Assembly: GCA_965209015.1 (NCBI GenBank)
Contig: OZ242367.1
Span: 992,001 to 1,056,000, forward strand
Direction of reading: 5' to 3'
From: Bin80 sp965209015
Lineage (GTDB): Bacteria; Bacteroidota; Rhodothermia; Rhodothermales; Bin80
DNA: 64,000 bases
Part shown: one piece after another, positions 58,771 through 64,000 of the stretch
Layout of the letters: every line of letters starts with the position of its first letter
Numbering within the stretch: the first letter of the stretch is position 1
Notes under the pieces: generated by a model
Seen by the model: the letters and a program-made list of their open reading frames with translations, nothing else
What the model was told of the DNA's origin: nothing
Database searches by the model: none
Position numbers and translations under genes: made by a program

Positions 58771-60252
58771 CTAAATTGCCCAATCGGGAATCGTTCCGAT
58801 CTCAATTCCAAATATCCAAATGATTAGAGAATATGCACACATTGTGATCAATACGAGGAACACAATATTGAGCCATACACCAGCCCGTGCCATTTCAAAC
58901 ACAGCAACCCGATCACTGCCATAGATGATTGCATTGGGGGGCGTAGCAACCGGAAGCATGAATGCACAACTTGCCCCGAGTGCAGCGGGGATCGCCATGA
59001 GCAATGGGCTTTCGCCAACCGCCAATGCCAAGGCAGCCAGAACGGGCAGGAAAGTTGCAGTCGTTGCGGTGTTGCTGGTGATTTCGGTCAGGAAGATAAT
59101 CAAACCGGTTGTAAGAAGAAGGATCAGGATGGTTGGGAATTGTTGAAGGGGTTCCAGCGATTCACCCAACCAAGCCGCAAGTCCGCTCCCCGAGACGGCC
59201 GCTGCAAGGCTGAGGCCTCCTCCAATCAAGATCAGTGCCCCCCAGGGGAGTTGTTTGGTGGTTTCCCAGTCCTGTACAAAGACTCCGCGCTTCAGGTCAA
59301 CGGGGAGAACAAACAAGGATAACCCTCCGATGATTGCAATGCCTGCGTCTGTCAAGCCTGGGATCAAAGAGGATAGGAGTGGACGCGTGATCCAGAGCAG
59401 TGCTGTGCAAAGAAAAACTATCGCAACAATTTTCTCCCCTTTATTCATTTGACCAAGTTTGTCTCGCTCTTGTGCAATCAATTCTCTGCTTCCGATTAGA
59501 TCATGTTTGTCAAATGGATAAAGAACACGGGTAAGAATGAAGAATAAAGCAGGGATACCAACTATGACCAATGGAGCCCCAACGGATAACCACTTGGTAA
59601 AGGTGATCGTGTACCCATATTCATTTTCAAAGAATGCACTAATGAACGCATTCGGAATTGTGCCAATGAGGGTTCCCATTCCCCCAATGTTTGCTGCATA
59701 TGCTACGCCCAGGAGTAATGCCACGGAGAAGTGGTGTTTAAATCGGTCGGAATTGGCTTTGGAGTCTGCCAATGCAATTACAGAAAGTGCAACAGGGAGC
59801 ATCATCAGAGCGGTTGCGGTATTGCTGACCCACATGCTCAGTCCTGCGGTTGCCACCATGAACCCCGCAATTAATGCCCGCGGTCCTGTACCTGCATGAG
59901 AAATAATCCAGATGGCAATTCGCCGATGTAGCCCCCACCGCATCATCCCTAATGCAATCATGAATCCCCCCATGAACAGAAAGATGATTGGATGGGCATA
60001 GGGGGCGGCAGTTTCTTGTATGGTATTCACTCTCAGGATGGGAAATAAGCCCAGTGGAAGGAGGGAGGTTGCAGGAATCGGAATGGATTCAGCGATCCAC
60101 CATGTGGCCATCAGGAGTGCAATGCCTAGTGTATACCATGCGGTGATTGCCAAGCCACTGGGTGGAGGTAGGAGGAGCACTGCCAAGAAGCAGATCGGTC
60201 CAAGCCCCAACCCTACATATTGTCTCAATCCGTAAGATGCAGGTGTATTCAT
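58771..60252 (-). CDS. SLC13/DASS-family sodium-coupled carboxylate symporter
   Basis: A 493-residue integral membrane protein with about 11-12 hydrophobic segments. SNTATALMMLPVAL (near residue 143) and TEITSNTATTATFLPVL (near 393) are the duplicated SNT motifs of the DASS/SLC13 fold, which bind sodium and the carboxylate. The first half contains a cytoplasmic stretch (LIAQERDKLGQM). Likely substrates are succinate, malate or related dicarboxylates, or sulfate. It precedes the sugar kinase by 35 bases and is probably its co-transcribed uptake partner. The 386 bp upstream hold the promoter. Confidence 0.9.
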   Translation of the reverse strand: MNTPASYGLRQYVGLGLGPICFLAVLLLPPPSGLAITAWYTLGIALLMATWWIAESIPIPATSLLPLGLFPILRVNTIQETAAPYAHPIIFLFMGGFMIALGMMRWGLHRRIAIWIISHAGTGPRALIAGFMVATAGLSMWVSNTATALMMLPVALSVIALADSKANSDRFKHHFSVALLLGVAYAANIGGMGTLIGTIPNAFISAFFENEYGYTITFTKWLSVGAPLVIVGIPALFFILTRVLYPFDKHDLIGSRELIAQERDKLGQMNKGEKIVAIVFLCTALLWITRPLLSSLIPGLTDAGIAIIGGLSLFVLPVDLKRGVFVQDWETTKQLPWGALILIGGGLSLAAAVSGSGLAAWLGESLEPLQQFPTILILLLTTGLIIFLTEITSNTATTATFLPVLAALALAVGESPLLMAIPAALGASCAFMLPVATPPNAIIYGSDRVAVFEMARAGVWLNIVFLVLITMCAYSLIIWIFGIEIGTIPDWAI

Positions 60253-60638
60253 GGATTAAAAATCACCGAGTCGCTTACAGAATCCATGAGATGAAAGATT
60301 CATACAAGTGGTTCATTGGTATTTGGGTATATTATCGTATCTTTACGGGATGGGGTGTAGCATCAAGGTTATGGTCTGTTTTCAGACGAAAGTTAAGGAC
60401 GGAGGGGTTTGATGCAACCTTTTCGTTGCAGAATGGTTAGATGGTGCAGCTTTGACAATTGAATTTGTGCGGGTTTCCCGTGCAAACGCTGAATCTGCAT
60501 TTTTCCGTATATCTTTACGTATATCTCTAAATTCGCGTGTAATCAAATTTGAGACCGTAGTACCTTAGTGGTATTGTTGCGATGAGGTCTCCTTTCAATT
60601 AACTTACAAGAACATCAACTCTCACTAATTACAGATAC
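60253..60638. other. Divergent promoter region before the giant surface gene
   Basis: No gene. About 50-90 bp upstream of the surface-protein ATG, GAGACC (near 60552) and GGTCTC (near 60586) form an inverted repeat enclosing TACC-TTAG-TGGTA. This is compatible with a leader hairpin or operator for the large gene. Three similar CGTATATCT-type motifs lie near 60507-60528. Confidence 0.35.
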
Positions 60639-63600
60639 ATGAAACTTATAACGAAACTATTTGGGCTTGTCATGGTGGCAGCCTTTATTGGGTTGGTTGC
60701 GACCCCGAGTCTGTTCGCGCAGATTGTGTACATTAACACTATTGATGGGTCGTCAAATTCAAATGATTGCGTTGAACGCGATATCGGGTGTACTCTCTCT
60801 GGGGCGACCACTCGTATTGCTGGTGCGAGTGAGATCGCATTTCGGGTTCGCCGTATAGGGGACACAGTAACGATCCCAGCTGCTGGTAATGCCACAATTA
60901 ATCTTAACACAGCTGTGACCCTCTCTCTGTATCTGCGGGGGCAAGGGGCGGACGATCGCGTGAGGGGGACGATTGAGTTTGATGAAGACGTAACTCTCGG
61001 ATCCTCGGCAGAGATTTCCATTCATAAGGATGCTACGGTAGAGTTTTCGGAAGTTATACTCCAAAATGGAGTCACCACAAATCCTTTTGATATGGACGAG
61101 GGCGAGGGAAGTCGAACGATTTCGACAATCAGCCTGCCCCGTGAGGCTGAGGTATCGTTTGAACAGCTTAATATCACAAGTGATTTAACCGTGAGAGGGC
61201 CTGCATCAGGTGGTGCCACACTTACCGTCAACCAGTTGACGGTCGGTGCTGACAATACCCTTACGATCGGTCCTCGTGGACGTCTACTGGACTTGGTAGT
61301 TTCCCTTTCTGCCTCCGATGATGAGGACAGTAAGGCGGATGAGGTGACTGTGGACGGGGACATTGAAGGAGACGGGGGAGTATGGATTACAGCGCTACGT
61401 ACACCACCATTATCATTTCGGGAACCGCATCAATATAATCCAGACGAGGATGGGGTGAATCATATAGATTGCCTAATCATTAAGGGATCTGGTACGATTG
61501 CGAATAACGTTAATGTGGTGGGTGCTGGTAATGTTTGTATTGAACTGGATACAATTGGTGGTTTAGATGTCGTCGCTACTCCCTCTGTGCTGGGTGCTGC
61601 TGATGTCTTTTTCACAGGGGATGTGATGGTGACACGAAATGTTATACAGCGTGAGAATACACGTGTGTTATTTGAAGGTACTGCTACGATTGGGCGTAGC
61701 GTCCACTTACTCTCTGATCCTCCTTCATCTTTACCGGAGATTGATAGCTATTCACGAACAGGAACTGATTTTCGTACTGGTGACATCAATGATGGCTGGA
61801 CATGTGACTATACCTCTCAGGACCCCATCCATTCCCGTGGGGAAAACATTCCAGGAGTACAGTTCGCTGGTGTGGCAACCATTACGGGTGGCATTGAATT
61901 AGATTCTGCTGTACCGCCAAGCAATGATATAACCATGTGTGGTTCGCAAGTACTCTTTATGGGGCCCGTTGCTGAGGATGGAAAAGATTTTGAGCTTACA
62001 TCAACGGTCACGGGAGATATAGACTTCAAGAACGGTGGACATATTCATCTTCACGGGCATTCTATGAATTTTGGAGATCCTCCGGCACCCCATACATCAT
62101 TTCATAATTTGTCAGTAGGCGGAGATATTTACTCGGAGGCGACTGATGGAGATGGGGATCCGTTAGTTGGATCCATCACGATGGGTGAGGCAGCAGTATC
62201 AACCATTGATGGGAAGTGTGCCTCCGGTCTTTCCTTGGGCAGCGGTAACCGTCTAACGCTGACCGGCGAAGATAAAGTAATCAGTACTACTGGAACGTTG
62301 GAAATTCCGACATTGGTGGCCATGAATGGGTTGCAAGTTCAGGTCGGAACGCTTGATGTTGAAACACTTCATATCGGTGGGGGTGAGCTTGAGGCAGGTG
62401 ACAATCTCGGTACGGTTGAGGTTAAAAACTTGATTCTTCAAGGTGATGGTGTGGACGGCAGTATAGATGCCTCAGAATTGATCACCATCGCCTATGGCAC
62501 GCACTCAGGCGATGAGATTGATCTACCCGCTACCTTGACTACGCTAGTGCTTGATTTCTCTGATGAAACCAAAGAACTTCGTATTACGGAGGAGCTGACC
62601 GTTGAGAATTTAGGCCTCTGTGGAGGAAATCTGACTCTGGTTGAGGTAGATGAAGATCCTGAAAAGAATCGGACGCTAGAGGTTACAGAGTTTCTTCATG
62701 TCCGAGACGGAAATTTGGTGTTTGATGAAGACGATCCAGGGTCAATTGTCACGGATATGGCGGACCCTGCGGACCTTGATAATGATGGTTACATTCTTCG
62801 TTATGAAACTGCTGGTGCACGCACGGTTGCTGAAGAGTGGTTTGCCCCAAGAAAAGTGGTAGTAGATCATGCAGATGCCAGGATTACCGTGGGAGAGGCT
62901 AAAGAAATCCCAACTATTCTTCACCTCTTCAAGGGAGAGATGCATCTGGAAGATAATTTGGAAGTGAACGGTCAATTATTGGTAGACGAGGGTACTCAGT
63001 TACTTGCTATGGGGAACAATGTGATTACTCGCGGCGCCGCTGTTGATAGTGTGAGGGGAACTTTGATGACCGATGGTGGCAATCTACATGTGTTAGGGAG
63101 AAACAACTCGGACGGAGTATATCAGACTAACACTGCACAAATTGTAGTCTCTCCCACGGGAGTGGTTGATGTTGGGACAGGTACTTTGCAGCTTGGTCCA
63201 AATGAACTTGTGAGTCAGGATAATTTAATGGGTGACGCCCGTCCAGAAGTAACTTTGATTGTTAACGATGAACGGAAAGATGACAATGGTATGGTGGCAG
63301 GTAGGATTGAAGTTCCTATGGGGAGTAAAAGGACGAATATGTTTGGAAGTAAGTTTGATGTGGTTGTCTATGATGGAACTGCCACTCCGAATACAGGGAC
63401 TAACACGGGCAACTGGAGTGGCTCCCTCATCTTCCAATACCGATCACATGTTGTGATTGATAGTTTAGAGGCGAATAATGGTGGTGTTGATTTTCGAGGC
63501 TATAATGCACTTGAAATAACCGAGACGGATGACGGCATTGATGATGACAGCGTTGTGATCAATAAATCTGTTGCGCTCACTTCTGCACAGATTAACGTGT

Positions 63601-64000
63601 TCGATCAGGTTGAGTCCATTACCTTTGGCGAAAATTTCTCAATCAGCGGTACCGGAGGTTTTGCATCCAGAGACTTAGCAATGGTGGTCACGGTTGAGGG
63701 AGACTTCACTTTTGAGACGGATAAAGATGGTGCAGTTAACAGCGTGTTCCCCGAATCAGGAGTATCCTTGAGTCAAACTACCACGAAAACTGTTGAGGGT
63801 GATTTCAGGGTGTTTGGCGATGGAGCGGCGACTCGGTATGGAACGGCATCAGATAATGACAATACTACCAAGTTAGTCTTGCACGGTGGTTTTGATTTCA
63901 GCTTATCAGGAGAGGACTATGTTCTCAATGCAGATTTGGAGTTCGCGGGCAAAAGCGGAGAACCGCAGTCAATCACGACGTCAGAGATTAATCTGGGTAA
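60639..64000 (+). CDS. Giant secreted acidic surface protein, 3' end beyond window
   Basis: The frame starts at the ATG at 60639 and stays open to the window end (about 1120 codons, no stop). A signal peptide MKLITKLFGLVMVAAFIGLV ends at ...PSLFA-Q (cleavage near residue 28). The mature part is a long series of short beta-strand units rich in D, E, G, T and V, with recurring patterns such as TLTIGPRGRLL, LTLVEVDEDPEKNRTLE and G-D/N-x-LT-L-x-V. This is typical of beta-helix adhesins and cell-surface proteins. There is no catalytic motif. A C-terminal anchor or type IX secretion tag would be outside the window. Its family cannot be named from this part. Confidence 0.8.
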   Translation, partial: MKLITKLFGLVMVAAFIGLVATPSLFAQIVYINTIDGSSNSNDCVERDIGCTLSGATTRIAGASEIAFRVRRIGDTVTIPAAGNATINLNTAVTLSLYLRGQGADDRVRGTIEFDEDVTLGSSAEISIHKDATVEFSEVILQNGVTTNPFDMDEGEGSRTISTISLPREAEVSFEQLNITSDLTVRGPASGGATLTVNQLTVGADNTLTIGPRGRLLDLVVSLSASDDEDSKADEVTVDGDIEGDGGVWITALRTPPLSFREPHQYNPDEDGVNHIDCLIIKGSGTIANNVNVVGAGNVCIELDTIGGLDVVATPSVLGAADVFFTGDVMVTRNVIQRENTRVLFEGTATIGRSVHLLSDPPSSLPEIDSYSRTGTDFRTGDINDGWTCDYTSQDPIHSRGENIPGVQFAGVATITGGIELDSAVPPSNDITMCGSQVLFMGPVAEDGKDFELTSTVTGDIDFKNGGHIHLHGHSMNFGDPPAPHTSFHNLSVGGDIYSEATDGDGDPLVGSITMGEAAVSTIDGKCASGLSLGSGNRLTLTGEDKVISTTGTLEIPTLVAMNGLQVQVGTLDVETLHIGGGELEAGDNLGTVEVKNLILQGDGVDGSIDASELITIAYGTHSGDEIDLPATLTTLVLDFSDETKELRITEELTVENLGLCGGNLTLVEVDEDPEKNRTLEVTEFLHVRDGNLVFDEDDPGSIVTDMADPADLDNDGYILRYETAGARTVAEEWFAPRKVVVDHADARITVGEAKEIPTILHLFKGEMHLEDNLEVNGQLLVDEGTQLLAMGNNVITRGAAVDSVRGTLMTDGGNLHVLGRNNSDGVYQTNTAQIVVSPTGVVDVGTGTLQLGPNELVSQDNLMGDARPEVTLIVNDERKDDNGMVAGRIEVPMGSKRTNMFGSKFDVVVYDGTATPNTGTNTGNWSGSLIFQYRSHVVIDSLEANNGGVDFRGYNALEITETDDGIDDDSVVINKSVALTSAQINVFDQVESITFGENFSISGTGGFASRDLAMVVTVEGDFTFETDKDGAVNSVFPESGVSLSQTTTKTVEGDFRVFGDGAATRYGTASDNDNTTKLVLHGGFDFSLSGEDYVLNADLEFAGKSGEPQSITTSEINLG

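Noticed and set aside
61022..61363. Minus-strand frames inside the giant surface gene (also 60629-61021, 61817-62029)
   Set aside because: They are shadows of a continuous plus-strand frame with a signal peptide and consistent composition.

Overview
The window looks like a chromosomal segment of a Gram-negative bacterium of moderate GC content. My best guess is the Rhodothermota/Balneolota side of the Bacteroidota assemblage. The guess rests on gene content (CdaA beside FolP, a GH3-family protein, a BCAT-like/sulfotransferase pair, a very long acidic surface protein) and is an inference, not a measurement. Housekeeping genes occupy about 0.3-16.4 kb and 55.3-60.3 kb. The 44 kb between about 16.4 and 55.1 kb is an accessory region rich in defence-like genes, broken mobile elements and frameshifted genes.

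0-16.4 kb: a lone Cas6-type RNA endonuclease; an MBL hydrolase; a hotdog thioesterase overlapping queE; a class IV aminotransferase and sulfotransferase pair; an inositol-monophosphatase-like phosphatase; a GH3 protein; a folP-cdaA-pcm operon; a GAF/degenerate-GGDEF membrane protein; a tRNA-Lys/tRNA-Leu pair; a short pyrophosphatase overlapping aspS; and a POT peptide transporter. The tRNA-Lys(UUU) gene is interrupted in its anticodon by a 316-nt group I intron.

16.4-28.1 kb: a decayed DDE transposase and a duplicated 0.3-kb sequence lead into a minus-strand operon of six genes. These encode a small membrane lipoprotein, a 1664-residue protein that joins an FtsZ/tubulin-like GTPase domain to an Hsp70/actin-like ATPase domain, a 169-residue protein with an internal repeat, a vWA-like lipoprotein, and a ZorA/MotA-like plus ZorB/MotB-like stator pair. 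I know of no described system with this composition, and it is the strongest candidate for something new.

28.4-34.5 kb: a YhaN/SbcC-like ATPase with a YhaO/SbcD-like phosphoesterase, and a tandem AAA+ protein. 34.9-43.2 kb: a five-gene operon of a RecD-like helicase with degenerate Walker motifs, a TPR/OB-fold protein, a cytosine-C5 methyltransferase, a kinase with two GHKL ATPase domains, and a receiver protein. This is probably an epigenetically marked defence system coupled to phosphosignalling. 43.3-46.2 kb: an HTH / ImmA-like protease / beta-family / sce7726-like nuclease module, damaged by an IS end and by an in-frame amber stop. 47.4-54.8 kb: a broken DUF2335 gene, a MITE, a TrlF-like PHP-ATPase paired with an AlbA_2/HATPase protein, and an ISL3-family remnant that truncates a neighbouring gene.

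55.3-64 kb: class I aldolase, FAD oxidoreductase, tRNA-Arg(ACG), a KDG-type sugar kinase, an SLC13-type dicarboxylate symporter, and the first 1120 codons of a giant secreted acidic surface protein that runs off the window.
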